NCBI GenBank assembly: GCA_038329865.1
Contig: JBBQNK010000018.1
Coordinates: forward strand, 1 to 64,000
DNA from: JANMES01 sp038329865
GTDB lineage: Bacteria > Planctomycetota > Phycisphaerae > Tepidisphaerales > Tepidisphaeraceae
DNA length: 64,000 nt
Direction of reading: 5' to 3'
Shown here: positions 46,536 to 55,832 of the stretch, piece after piece
Position numbering within the stretch: the stretch's first letter is position 1
Layout: each line of letters opens with the position of its first letter
The notes under the pieces: model-generated
The model's input: only the letters and a program-made list of their open reading frames with translations
Database searches by the model: none
Told to the model about the DNA's origin: nothing
Position numbers and translations under genes: made by a program

Positions 46536-46614
46536 TACCACGAAGCGACGAAGCAACGAAGCAACGAAGAAGAAAAGATTCAATTCTCTTCTTCGTTGCT
46601 TCGTCGCTTCGTGG
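46536..46614. repeat. Long inverted repeat with CAACGAAG units
   Basis: The segment 46536-46560 (ACCACGAAGCGACGAAGCAA and on) pairs with the end of 46587-46614, and the tip has an extra CAACGAAG copy. It lies between convergent genes and may terminate both. Confidence 0.85.
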
Positions 46615-46629
46615 TCTATTTTTCTCGGT

Positions 46630-47925
46630 TCAATGAGGCAGGATCACTTCAAACCCGCGCGGCTCTTCCGTCCCCGCGGCTTCGGTGTCGGCATGTAAAT
46701 ACTTCGCCCCGATCAGCCACAGCACGCCGCTCACGGCGATCATCACGGACACGACCATAAACGCGATGCCCATGTTCCAGCGGTTCGCCACCCATCCGAT
46801 CACCGGCGGGCTGACTGCGTCGCCGAACGCGTGGATGACGAAAATGTTCAGCGCGAACGCGGTGGCGCGGACCGACGGCTTAGTCACGTTCGCCAGCACC
46901 GTATTACTCGGGCCGGTGTTGAAAAACAGGCAGAATACCGCGAGGAACAGCACGCCCCAGGCGTACGGGAACGGCGTGACGAGGATCAGCAGGAACATCG
47001 GAAAACCGATCAACATGCTCACGCCGGAAACGAGGAAATAGCTGCCGGGAAATCGCCCGCGCAGTGCGTCGCCGGTCATCCCGCCGAGGATCGTCGCAAA
47101 AAGCCCGGAGACGACGATGATCGCGCCGAAGATCGGCGTGGCATGGCCGGGCGCCTGGCCGCGGCTTTCGAGGTAGCGGGGCATGAAAAACGCGATCCCG
47201 CCGAGCGCGAAGGTCATCGCTGTCATGGCAGCACAGTTGATCGTGTACGACGGGATGCGAAAAAGCGCGAGGTAATCGGCCGTGGTCGCCCGCGGTTTGG
47301 CCGCCGGCATCTGCCCGCGCACCTGGCCGGGCTCTCGCATAAAAAAGCACCAGACGCCCAAAATAATCCCCGGCGGGACGGTGAGATAAAACGCCCAGTG
47401 CCAGTGATCGTGAAACAGACCGCCGATCACGTAGCCGAGCGCGCTGCCGACTGGAATTGCCGCGTTGAACCACGCGAGGATCTTCCCGCGCGTCGCGACT
47501 GGATACATGTCCGAAAGCAACGTCGGCGCGACCGGCCCGTACGCCGCTTCGCCGATACCGATCAACAACCGCATGCCGATGAGCATCGCGAAAGTCGGCA
47601 CCGCGCCCGATCCGCCGCTGGCGAGCGACCAGACGATCACGCCGCCGCCCACGATCGCCCAGCGGCGGACGCGGTCCGCCATCACGCCGAAGATCGGCGA
47701 GAAGACCATGTACGCGAGTAAAAACGCTGTCGCCAGCCAACCCGTCGCAGCGGCAGAAACGTGGAACTCTTCGCCGATCGGCTTTTCCACCGCCGAGAGG
47801 ATCTGCCGATCCACGTAGTTCATCAGGTTGATCAGCAGCAACAGCGCGAGGGCCGCCCGCGCGCCGGGCAATGGTTCGTTGCGGGCGGTCGCGAGCGGAA
47901 CGGGATCGGGCACGTCGGAACTCAT
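46630..47925 (-). CDS. MFS transporter, spinster-like
   Basis: A 431-residue protein with twelve membrane helices. LLLINLMNYVDRQILSAV opens helix 1 as in the spinster-like and ACS subfamilies, and GVMADRVRRW is the MFS loop 2-3 motif. RLLIGIGEAAYGPVAPTLLSDMYP and ILAWFNAAIPVGSALG follow. Substrate unknown (organic acids, sugars or lipids are possible). ATG at 47925; another at 47949 is possible. Convergent with the flavoprotein gene. Confidence 0.9.
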   Translation of the reverse strand: MSSDVPDPVPLATARNEPLPGARAALALLLLINLMNYVDRQILSAVEKPIGEEFHVSAAATGWLATAFLLAYMVFSPIFGVMADRVRRWAIVGGGVIVWSLASGGSGAVPTFAMLIGMRLLIGIGEAAYGPVAPTLLSDMYPVATRGKILAWFNAAIPVGSALGYVIGGLFHDHWHWAFYLTVPPGIILGVWCFFMREPGQVRGQMPAAKPRATTADYLALFRIPSYTINCAAMTAMTFALGGIAFFMPRYLESRGQAPGHATPIFGAIIVVSGLFATILGGMTGDALRGRFPGSYFLVSGVSMLIGFPMFLLILVTPFPYAWGVLFLAVFCLFFNTGPSNTVLANVTKPSVRATAFALNIFVIHAFGDAVSPPVIGWVANRWNMGIAFMVVSVMIAVSGVLWLIGAKYLHADTEAAGTEEPRGFEVILPH

Positions 47926-48081
47926 GTGGGCGGATGATCGGCCACGCATGAGGTTAATGCAACGAGCGCGGGTCTGATAATGGGTGGATTTTTCTGTCCA
48001 GCGATCGCGCTGCTTTCCTTGGATTTCCGGTTTTGGATGAGGTTGGTTATTTCGCTCCTGAGAATTGTCGATTTTGCATCT

Positions 48082-49146
48082 ATGAGCGCCACTACATATA
48101 CGCCTGCACTGCGCAACCGTCGCGGCATGGCATTGATATATCTTTCTGCCGCCCTCGTCGTCATCGTCATGTTCACTTCGTTGAGCGTAGATCTGGCCAA
48201 AGTGCAGTTGGCCAAGTCCGAACTGCGCCGCACCGCCGATGCTGCTGCGCTGTACGCTGCGGCGGGATTGTCGACGAGCATCACGCAGGCGTACAACAAC
48301 GCCGTCTCGGCGGCGGCGGAGAATTCCGCGAACGGGTTTGCGGTCACGCTCACGTCGGCTGACGTCGAGTACGGCTCGTGGAACCCCGACACCAATACCT
48401 TCACTGTTTTGTCCGGCAGCGCACGATCCGCCGCGACGGCGATGCGCATCACCTGCCGTCGCACCGCCGCCCGCGGCACGGCAGTTGCGACCACGTTCGC
48501 AAGCATCCTGGGCATGCGGCAGGTCGACGTTTCCGCCTCGGCCGTCGCTACCCGCGGGCAGATCATTTCCGCACAGGTCGATGCCGACTCCTGCCCGTGG
48601 CTGGCGGGTGCAACCAACGGCACGACGGTCGCAGCGACCGGCGGAAATCCCACCGCCGCCAAAGCGCCGGCGCAATCTCCCTGCCAGATCACCGGCCTGC
48701 CGTTGACGGCTGGCACGTACCTGTCGTTCCAGAAAGCCTCCGGCCAAACCAGCTATGCCGACGCCGCCGACTACGGCCCCGACGGCAACACCGGCTGGAT
48801 CGTCCGACAGGACGCCGTCAATGGCATTAACTCGACTTCCGCGCCGCTGAACTCGTTCGTGGGCATTTTCATCGACGACCGCAACCCCAACTCCTGGGCG
48901 CAGGCGGCCGAGCCCGATTTCAGCACCGACGCCAGCCGGAACTTCAGTTCGTTGTCTCCTGCACTAAAGCAAGTCTTCTTCATCGGCGACGGTCTGGACA
49001 ACAGCGGCAACATTCAGAAGTTCAAGATCCCCAGTGGTGCGACGCGCCTCTACCTCGGCATCATGGATGAAAAAGGCTGGTGGTGGGACAACACCGGCTA
49101 CATCCAGACCACGATCATGAACACCAAGGTTCAGCTCGTGCAGTAG
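48082..49146 (+). CDS. TadG-like pilus/envelope protein
   Basis: A 354-residue protein with one N-terminal helix (GMALIYLSAALVVIVMFTSLSVDLAKV) and the TadE/TadG-like pattern KSELRRTADAAALYAAAGL that follows it. The rest is secreted, Ser/Thr/Asn-rich, with FVGIFIDDRNP. TadG-like proteins are minor pilins or pilus-linked adhesins of tight-adherence systems; no other tad genes are in the window, so it may be an orphan. It precedes a thioredoxin-fold protein. Confidence 0.82.
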   Translation: MSATTYTPALRNRRGMALIYLSAALVVIVMFTSLSVDLAKVQLAKSELRRTADAAALYAAAGLSTSITQAYNNAVSAAAENSANGFAVTLTSADVEYGSWNPDTNTFTVLSGSARSAATAMRITCRRTAARGTAVATTFASILGMRQVDVSASAVATRGQIISAQVDADSCPWLAGATNGTTVAATGGNPTAAKAPAQSPCQITGLPLTAGTYLSFQKASGQTSYADAADYGPDGNTGWIVRQDAVNGINSTSAPLNSFVGIFIDDRNPNSWAQAAEPDFSTDASRNFSSLSPALKQVFFIGDGLDNSGNIQKFKIPSGATRLYLGIMDEKGWWWDNTGYIQTTIMNTKVQLVQ

Positions 49147-49167
49147 TTTCTCGGGGGAATACTTTCG

Positions 49168-49623
49168 ATGGCTTCTGATATCGACAGCAACGATGTGATG
49201 ATCCGCCTGGGCGTTGGCGCGTTAGTGCTGATTCTTGCCGTCGTCGGCTGGCGCGTGTTTCACCCGAAGACCGTTTTCGCCGCCGACGGAACCGATTGGC
49301 GATGGGACAGCGCCGTCGAGCAAAGCAAGGCATCGCACCAGCCCGCTCTCGTGCTGGTGACGGCCGACTGGTGCCCCGCCTGTCGGAATCTGCACGCCAA
49401 TGTGCTCGCGCAATCACAGGTGCGCAGCGAAATCGACAGCCACTACACTTATCTCGTATTGAACATGACCAATCCCACGCGCGCTGAAAGCGAACGGGCA
49501 CAAAAGTTGAACATTACGTATTTCCCTACACTCATCCGCTACGACCGCGACGGGAATGAGTCCGGCCGAACGAATTTCCTTTCGCAGCAGGCGATGTTGG
49601 ACTGGCTGCGCGAAGGCGAGTGA
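49168..49623 (+). CDS. Membrane-anchored thioredoxin-fold protein
   Basis: A 151-residue protein with an N-terminal membrane helix (IRLGVGALVLILAVVGWRVF), then a thioredoxin fold with the redox site WCPAC (Cys69 and Cys72), as in DsbD-gamma/SoxW-like domains, and the cis-Pro in ITYFPTLIRYD. It may reduce or oxidise disulfides of exported proteins, possibly the TadG-like protein encoded 21 bases upstream. GGGGGAA precedes the ATG. Confidence 0.85.
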   Translation: MASDIDSNDVMIRLGVGALVLILAVVGWRVFHPKTVFAADGTDWRWDSAVEQSKASHQPALVLVTADWCPACRNLHANVLAQSQVRSEIDSHYTYLVLNMTNPTRAESERAQKLNITYFPTLIRYDRDGNESGRTNFLSQQAMLDWLREGE

Positions 49624-49635
49624 CGTGGTTCGACT

Positions 49636-50568
49636 TCAGTTCACTTTCCGCCAACCGGGTTCCGGATCAAAACTCTTGATCGACTTTGCCGCGTGCTCGG
49701 TCTCCTTGCCTAAATCGCGTTGATAAACCGTGCCCTCGTGATTGGTGATGAAAGTCATCACGCCGGATTTTCCGTACTCCGCGGGCCACGCGAGGATCGC
49801 TACGCCGCCGATGAGTTTTCCGTCGACCATGTAGTCGTAAGCGCCATGGTTTGCGTGCGGGCCCTGCGCGGTAATGATTCGGTAGTAGTAGCCGTGGTAC
49901 GGCTGGTGATGGCCGAGCTGGTAACCTTCCTCGGTCGCTTCGGCCACGAGCGGGCCTAGCGGGCTTTGCTCCTGGCCGTCCTTCGTTTCCCAGTACAGGC
50001 CGTTCTGTTGCCCGGCCTTGCTGATGAATTTTGTCGCGTACACCGGCGGGCCGGGCTTGGCGGCGGAGCGCTTCACGAAATCGCGCTCGGCATCGATGAT
50101 CGCCATGCAAACCTGGATGGCTGAGAGTTCATTTCGTCCGACGCGCCGATTGATCAGCTCGTCCTTGCCGCGATCGGTGTCGAACATCCACGTGCCAGCC
50201 TTGTCGTCCTTCACTATCGGAATCGGGAACGGCCATTCGTTCTTGCCGATGGTCAACGTCATGCTTCCATCGGGCGCTGCGACGAGTTCATGCTGTTCGT
50301 CATACAACTGCACGAACCGATCGGAAAGATTGCGGTCCTGAATCGGATCGCGGGAGACGAGCAGGTCCTTGCCGCTCGGGCCGAACACTTTGTTGAGCTG
50401 AGTTTCGGAACGATTGCGCTCAGCGTCGGCAAGCGACTTGGCGGCGTCGTTGGGGGATTGGAAAGTCGCCTGGTGCGAGCAGCCCTGGCTTATCGCCAGA
50501 AGAATCGAGGCGAATACCCACATCAAAAAATGAGATCGAATCACAAACGGCTCCTTGCGTTGCTTCAA
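49636..50568 (-). CDS. DUF2950 family lipoprotein
   Basis: A 310-residue protein with a lipoprotein-like signal (LLAISQGC, Cys30). The body has GPSGKDLLVSRDPIQD, QLYDEQHELV, GQEQSPLGPLVAEATEEGY and GVAILAWPAEYGKSGVMTF, typical of DUF2950. The family is of unknown function and is nearly always encoded with DUF3300. Its ATG overlaps the DUF3300 stop by 4 bases, so the two are coupled. Confidence 0.88.
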   Translation of the reverse strand: MKQRKEPFVIRSHFLMWVFASILLAISQGCSHQATFQSPNDAAKSLADAERNRSETQLNKVFGPSGKDLLVSRDPIQDRNLSDRFVQLYDEQHELVAAPDGSMTLTIGKNEWPFPIPIVKDDKAGTWMFDTDRGKDELINRRVGRNELSAIQVCMAIIDAERDFVKRSAAKPGPPVYATKFISKAGQQNGLYWETKDGQEQSPLGPLVAEATEEGYQLGHHQPYHGYYYRIITAQGPHANHGAYDYMVDGKLIGGVAILAWPAEYGKSGVMTFITNHEGTVYQRDLGKETEHAAKSIKSFDPEPGWRKVN

Positions 50569-52133
50569 CGCCCGTTCCGAGAATTTCCGCCGGAACGTCC
50601 ACCGCCGGAGTTACCGCCGCCGTTGTTGGTCGGGGCGTTCGAATTGCCGCCGGAGGTTGCATTGCCCGGGCCGGAACTGGCGTTGCCTGGGCCTGAGCTT
50701 GCGTTGCCCGGGCCGCTGGAGTTGTAGTTGCTCGGCCCGCGATTTTCATTGGGCAATTGTCCGCCGCCCGATCCGCCGGATCGCGACGCCCCGCCGCTGC
50801 GCGACTCGCTGCCGCGCTGGCTTTCTGATCGCGTCGCGCGCCCGCCGTCCATGCCGCGCAGCGCGCCACCGGTATCAGTTGACCGACTCGGGTGCATCGG
50901 CCCGTTCAGACGCGAATCCTCCGCCGGCGGAGTCGGCTGCCTTACCTCTTCACGCGGAGTATCAGCGGAGTGAGAATCGCGACGCGTGTCCGGCGAGGCC
51001 GGCTGAGCGTGTGGCGTTTCAGCGGAGTGAGAGTCGCGATGCGTGTCCGGCGAGGCCCGCTGCGCGTGTGGCGAGTCGGCGGAATGCGAATCCCTGCGGA
51101 TATCTTGCGGAGTCGGCTGTGCTTGCGGCTTACCTGCGATGTACCGCGGCGAGTCGTCACGGCCGCGATAAATTTCGCGATCGCGCTCTCCGGCAGCGGC
51201 GCGCTGCGGCGCGTTGAAACGCTGGGCCGTCACCGAGTCGCGATACCACACGCCGCGCCGGTGATCCGGGTCGTGCTGCCATTGGCCGGATTCGCCGTGG
51301 AAGTCCGGATCGTGCTTCACAACGATTGTGCGATACCGATCGCGATCGATCCGGCGGTTGTAATTTTCGTTGCGGCGGAAATCGATGATCACGTCGTGAT
51401 GCCGCCAGTCCCACGATCCCCACGCGTAGCCCCATGCCACGCCGTAACCGAAACCCGTGCCGTACCGGATCCCCGGTCCGCGGACGTAACCGGGCGGGTA
51501 GTAATAGTACGGCGGATACGTCGGCTCCCACCAAGGGCCGTAGATCACGTTCGGATCGTAGACGGGCACGTAAACGACATCAGGATTTGCAGGCTGGATG
51601 ATGATCTCCGGCGGGCCGGAGGCGTTGTCGACGGTGACTTGCTGTTCGGCGGTTGTCTTCAGCGTGCCGGCCGCTTGCGCCTTGGCGCGAAGCGACTGAA
51701 CGGTGTCCGAAACCTGCTGCTCCTGGCTGAGGAATGCGTCGCCGAGTTGCGTGGTCCAATCGAGCTTCTCGGACATCATCGCCAACACTTGCGGGAAGTT
51801 GACGAGCGATTTAACGCTCGGATCCCAAGTCTGCTGCTCGAGCGCATCGGCCAATGGATCGCCCTTGAGCGCGGGGTTGGCCGTGACCCAGCGATCGGCC
51901 TGCACCACTTCGATCGGATACGTGCTGGCCATCAACACCTGGCTGAGTAGTGAATCGGGGTAGAGTGCGATCGGTGCGAGCAATTGATCGAGTTGCGGCT
52001 GAGAGAAGGTCGGCCGCGCGGGCGCTGCGGGGGCGCCCGGTGGAATGGCGACCTCCTGGGCGGATCCGATCAGCGGGGCGACAGCTAATCCAGCGGCGAC
52101 ACAGACGACTTGCAACATACGGCGGGTATTCAT
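50565..52133 (-). CDS. DUF3300 family secreted protein with repetitive tail
   Basis: A 522-residue protein with a signal peptide (about 1-25). DUF3300 core: FSQPQLDQLLAPIALYPDSL, LMASTYPIEVVQADRW, then VVYVPVYDPNVIYGPWW and a Tyr/Pro/Gly-rich stretch. The C-terminal 180 residues are low-complexity: three near-identical 19-residue units (RRDSHSAD-S/T-PHAQ-ASPDT), then three SSGPGNA units and a Gly/Asn/Ser-rich end. Unknown function, probably envelope-linked. The tail may vary among strains. Confidence 0.88.
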   Translation of the reverse strand: MNTRRMLQVVCVAAGLAVAPLIGSAQEVAIPPGAPAAPARPTFSQPQLDQLLAPIALYPDSLLSQVLMASTYPIEVVQADRWVTANPALKGDPLADALEQQTWDPSVKSLVNFPQVLAMMSEKLDWTTQLGDAFLSQEQQVSDTVQSLRAKAQAAGTLKTTAEQQVTVDNASGPPEIIIQPANPDVVYVPVYDPNVIYGPWWEPTYPPYYYYPPGYVRGPGIRYGTGFGYGVAWGYAWGSWDWRHHDVIIDFRRNENYNRRIDRDRYRTIVVKHDPDFHGESGQWQHDPDHRRGVWYRDSVTAQRFNAPQRAAAGERDREIYRGRDDSPRYIAGKPQAQPTPQDIRRDSHSADSPHAQRASPDTHRDSHSAETPHAQPASPDTRRDSHSADTPREEVRQPTPPAEDSRLNGPMHPSRSTDTGGALRGMDGGRATRSESQRGSESRSGGASRSGGSGGGQLPNENRGPSNYNSSGPGNASSGPGNASSGPGNATSGGNSNAPTNNGGGNSGGGRSGGNSRNGR

Positions 52134-52242
52134 GGGTTCTCCGCTCTATCAGACCAATCCTAGCGCCGCTGGTTAGTAATGTGTAGCAACGGCAGACACC
52201 TGTTATCCGACATAACAGCCGGCCAATGCGGATGCGCTCGCA

Positions 52243-53673
52243 TCAATGTGCAATTCGGTGCGGTGCGGATTGCTTAAACATCGCCAGTGAAGCCGTTCGC
52301 GCCTCGGCATGATCGATAATCGCCGGCGGATAATTCTTTGTCGGCGGCGGCGCGTGGATCAGATCGGCGGGCACGTCTTTCAATTCCGGCACGAATCGTC
52401 GGATGAATTTCCCGTCGGGATCAAAATTTTTGCTCTGCGTCGTCGGATTGAAAATGCGGAACCACGGCTGCGCGTCAGTGCCGGTGCTGGCGGACCATTG
52501 CCAGCCGCCGTTGTTCTGCGCGGTTTCGCCGTCGATCAGGTGCTGCATGAAATACCGCTCGCCCCACCGCCAATCGATCCGCAGATCCTTCGTAAGAAAC
52601 ATCGCCGTGATCATGCGCAGGCGATTGTGCATCCACCCGGTGGTGTTCAACTGCCGCATGGCGGCGTCGACGATCGGAAAGCCGGTGCGCCCTTCGCACC
52701 ACGCGGCGAAATGCTTTTTGTCGTACGACCAGTTCAGATTATTCAGCTTTTCCTTGAACGGCTGCGTTTCAACGTGAGGAAAATTGAAAAGTATCTGCTG
52801 ATAAAACTCGCGCCAGATAAGTTCGCCGATCCACGTCTCTGCGCCGACTGCGGCTTCCCGCGGGCGATCATGCGTTGCATTCAACGCCGCACGCAAACAC
52901 TGTCGAACCGAAATCGTCCCGTGCCGAAGGTGCGGCGACAATCGACTCGTCCCGTTGGCCAGTGCAGGCAGGTTGCGATTCAGTTTGTATTGATCGATCG
53001 GCCTGGCGCAGAAGGCCTTGAGCATTCGCCGCCCCGCCGATTCGCCGGCGGGAATCTCGATCGGATGTTTCAGCGGATGGCCGAGCAACTCGGCTGTCGG
53101 CAGCGGGAGCGTTTTGGCCGCCTTCAGCGTCGTCGCGAATTTCAACTTCGGCTTCGGCAGCGGGTCGGGCCCGAGCGGACCGAATTCGCCGGCGAGCTTC
53201 GCCATCCACGCTTTTCGGTACGGCGTGTAAACGGTGTACGGTTCCCCTTTGGAGGCGGAAAGAATCTCCTGCTCTTCGAAAATTACCAGGTCCTTAAACC
53301 CGCGAACCGATACGCCGTGCTTCGGCAATTGCTCTTCAATCTGAAGATCGCGTTCGCAGGCACCCGGCGCGTAATCCTTGTTGTAGTAGACGGCCGACGC
53401 GGCGGTTTCATGCGCGAGACTTTTCAGCTCCTGCAACGGCTTGCCGTGGCGGATGATCAGGTCTCCACCGGCGGCGCGGAGTGCGTCGCGCAGCTCGCTA
53501 AGGCAGTCGATCATGTAGCTGACGATCGGCGGGCCGCAGTCGGGGTGTTTGAGGACGGCGTCATCGAAAATGAACACCGGCACGATGCCGTCGGGAAAAT
53601 CACGCGGGGCGTGGTGTAAAGCGGTCTGGTCGTGGAGTCGTAAATCGCGGCGGAACCAAACAATGGCGGGCAT
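52243..53673 (-). CDS. phrB: Deoxyribodipyrimidine photolyase (class I CPD)
   Basis: A 476-residue light-driven DNA repair enzyme. N-terminal antenna-binding domain: VWFRRDLRLHDQTAL. The FAD-binding helical domain has TWIGELIWREFYQQIL, RTGFPIVDAAMRQLNTTGWMHNRLRMI, DWRWGERYFMQHLIDG and NNGGWQWSASTGTDAQPWFR. All landmarks of class I CPD photolyase are seen. Single-gene unit. The BLUF photoreceptor at 34996 gives a second light-responsive gene in the window. Confidence 0.95.
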   Translation of the reverse strand: MPAIVWFRRDLRLHDQTALHHAPRDFPDGIVPVFIFDDAVLKHPDCGPPIVSYMIDCLSELRDALRAAGGDLIIRHGKPLQELKSLAHETAASAVYYNKDYAPGACERDLQIEEQLPKHGVSVRGFKDLVIFEEQEILSASKGEPYTVYTPYRKAWMAKLAGEFGPLGPDPLPKPKLKFATTLKAAKTLPLPTAELLGHPLKHPIEIPAGESAGRRMLKAFCARPIDQYKLNRNLPALANGTSRLSPHLRHGTISVRQCLRAALNATHDRPREAAVGAETWIGELIWREFYQQILFNFPHVETQPFKEKLNNLNWSYDKKHFAAWCEGRTGFPIVDAAMRQLNTTGWMHNRLRMITAMFLTKDLRIDWRWGERYFMQHLIDGETAQNNGGWQWSASTGTDAQPWFRIFNPTTQSKNFDPDGKFIRRFVPELKDVPADLIHAPPPTKNYPPAIIDHAEARTASLAMFKQSAPHRIAH

Positions 53674-53755
53674 GGCCCAAGCGTAGCGCGCCGGCAGTCA
53701 ATCCTCCATCGCGATTACTGATTCGCGGTGCGAATGTCGATAAACTGTGGTAGCC

Positions 53756-54184
53756 ATGGAGGCCAAGCTCCCGCAACTTCCGCCCGACGCACTCGCCGAG
53801 ACCGGCGAATCCGCACCTACGTTGATGATGAAGCTCACCGTCTACGGCTCGCTGGCGCTGGCGGTGCTGCTGGCGCTGGCGCTGATCATCGGGACGGGCG
53901 TGCGCTGGATGACGCAACCGACGCCGAGTTCGATCGTGATCTTTCACTCCGATGCCAGCCTGGTGGACAGCACGATCAGCATTCTGGATTCAGAAGGAAC
54001 GAACGAGCGACGCGTGTCGATCGAAAAGACCGCAGATTTCGCCACGCCGATCTTTCTCGAGCCGGGGACTTACACCCTGACGGTAAGACACGCCGGCAAC
54101 GTGATATACCACGACTACATGTACGTAGCCGAAGGAAATCGCTACGACATCGATATCACGCCCCGCCCCGCCACCCGGCCCTAA
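53756..54184 (+). CDS. Hypothetical single-pass membrane protein
   Basis: A 142-residue protein with one helix (LTVYGSLALAVLLALALIIGTGV) and a C-terminal beta-rich domain (SSIVIFHSDASLVD through LEPGTYTLTVRHAGNVIYHDYM) resembling PEGA-like or carboxypeptidase-regulatory folds. It likely faces the periplasm. Start is the ATG at 53756; a GTG 9 bases earlier is possible. Family not recognised. Confidence 0.75.
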   Translation: MEAKLPQLPPDALAETGESAPTLMMKLTVYGSLALAVLLALALIIGTGVRWMTQPTPSSIVIFHSDASLVDSTISILDSEGTNERRVSIEKTADFATPIFLEPGTYTLTVRHAGNVIYHDYMYVAEGNRYDIDITPRPATRP

Positions 54185-54389
54185 AACGGCTCGGCCGCTC
54201 ATATCGCATGCAATCCGGCGGGTGACTGTCGCGCAATCATGCGACCGCTCGAATTTCCTTCGCTCCATACGAACTCGCAGACACATCGCAAAGGGCGTTT
54301 GCTCCGAAGGTTAACGCACCGAGAACGCCCGCCCGCCGAGTTCGGCACGCCGTTTGTTTAGCTTCTTCCGAGGGAAAAGGAAGAGTGCC

Positions 54390-54758
54390 ATGGATGTCGC
54401 TTTCTGTTCAAGCAGGAAATGGATTGGAAGTTCGTATCGGATCGGCGCCGGCTTGGCAGTGCTCATGCTCGCGTTTGCAACTTTCGCCCACGCCGGCACA
54501 GTCGGAAATTCTTTCGCGGAACCATCGCCCGTTGATTCATCGTTGACCGCGAATTCGTCGCCGATATTTTCGCCCCCGCCTTCTGGCGATTCGCAGTGGG
54601 CCGAAGAAACCTCCGTCCCGACTATTCCGCTGTCGGAGTTTAAATCGCAGGCCGTAGATTCGTCTAACCCGCCTTACACGCCGAGCAGTCTGCATCTGCT
54701 GGCGGTCGGGCTGGTGTTCCTCACGATCGTGCACAAGCTCAAGCTGATTCCGCGATGA
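54390..54758 (+). CDS. Hypothetical exported protein with C-terminal helix
   Basis: A 122-residue protein with a signal peptide ending FATFAHA, a Ser/Pro-rich middle (about 40-90), then a hydrophobic helix (SLHLLAVGLVFLTIVHKL) and a short basic end. The layout recalls C-terminal sorting signals but lacks the PEP motif. AGGAAGAG precedes the ATG. Family unknown. Confidence 0.7.
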   Translation: MDVAFCSSRKWIGSSYRIGAGLAVLMLAFATFAHAGTVGNSFAEPSPVDSSLTANSSPIFSPPPSGDSQWAEETSVPTIPLSEFKSQAVDSSNPPYTPSSLHLLAVGLVFLTIVHKLKLIPR

Positions 54759-54794
54759 TCGCAACGTATCGCCCGGGACAGTAAACTCCACCTC

Positions 54795-55745
54795 ATGATC
54801 GATTCGCCGCTCGTTGTTGTAACTGAGGGTTCCGACGCCGTCCCACTCGACTGGCTGAAGCAGAACGCCCGCGTAGTGGAGACCACGCCCGATTCTCCGG
54901 AATTTGCCGCGTTAATCAGCGAGGCCCAAGGCCTTCTCGTTCGAACGTACACGCAGGTTAACGCAGCGCTGCTCGATCGAATGCCGAAGCTAAAGGTCGT
55001 CGGCCGCGGCGGCGTGGGGCTGGAGAACATCGACGTTGACGCCTGCCGCGCTCGCGGGGTGCAGGTCGTCTTCACGCCCGACGCCAACACGCTCGCCGTC
55101 GGCGATTTCGTCGTCGGCTACGCGCTGCAGCTTTTGCGGCCGTGGAATTTTTTCCGCGACGCGGCGTATTCGCCCGCGGATTTCAAACGCGTTCGCAACA
55201 CCGTGCGCGGGGTGCAGATGAATGAGTTGACCGTCGGCATCCTCGGCATGGGCCGAGTCGGTCGGCGCGTCGGGCACCTCTTCGCCAACGGATTCGGCAG
55301 CCGGGTGATTTACAATGATTTGCTCGACGTGCATAGCCAGCTGAAATTCCCTGCGACGGCGGTCGAGAAGGATCAGCTCTATCGCGAAGCCGATATTCTC
55401 TCACTGCACGTCACGATGTTGCCGGGCAATCACAATCTGATCGGCGCGGCGCAGTTGGCGGCGATGAAGCCGACGGCGATCCTGATCAACACCAGCCGCG
55501 GTGAAGTGGTCGATGCGGCGGCACTGGCGGACGCGATCCGCCAAAAAAAGATCGCCGGCGCGGCGCTGGACGTCTTCGCCCCCGAGCCGCCCAAGCCTGA
55601 TTTTCCGCTGCTCGGATTCGCCAACGTTCTGCTGACGCCTCACCTTGCGGCGCGGACTTATACGGCCATCGAAAATATGAGCTGGGTGGTGCGGGATGTA
55701 CTGGAAGTGCTGAACGGCCGAGCGCCGAAATTCCCGGCCCCTTAA
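54795..55745 (+). CDS. D-2-hydroxyacid dehydrogenase, SerA-like
   Basis: A 316-residue NAD-dependent enzyme. LKVVGRGGVGLENIDVDACRARGV is typical of phosphoglycerate dehydrogenase. The Rossmann motif is VGILGMGRVGRRVG. The catalytic residues are Arg in NTSRGEVVD, Glu in FAPEPP and His in LTPHLAART. No ACT domain is present, so it is shorter than full SerA. It may oxidise 3-phosphoglycerate or another D-2-hydroxyacid. A hairpin follows it. Confidence 0.87.
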   Translation: MIDSPLVVVTEGSDAVPLDWLKQNARVVETTPDSPEFAALISEAQGLLVRTYTQVNAALLDRMPKLKVVGRGGVGLENIDVDACRARGVQVVFTPDANTLAVGDFVVGYALQLLRPWNFFRDAAYSPADFKRVRNTVRGVQMNELTVGILGMGRVGRRVGHLFANGFGSRVIYNDLLDVHSQLKFPATAVEKDQLYREADILSLHVTMLPGNHNLIGAAQLAAMKPTAILINTSRGEVVDAAALADAIRQKKIAGAALDVFAPEPPKPDFPLLGFANVLLTPHLAARTYTAIENMSWVVRDVLEVLNGRAPKFPAP

Positions 55746-55760
55746 CCTGGCAAAATAAAA

Positions 55761-55803
55761 TCCGCCTGCGCCTCGGATTTCATCATGCCAAGTCGCAGGC
55801 GGA
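55761..55803. terminator. Hairpin between convergent genes, probable terminator
   Basis: Ten-bp arms TCCGCCTGCG (55761-55770) and its complement (55794-55803), with A-rich flanks giving a T-rich run on the minus strand. It lies between the convergent dehydrogenase and KGG genes. Confidence 0.55.
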
Positions 55804-55832
55804 AAATAATGTAGAGCTTGATCGAAGAATCC

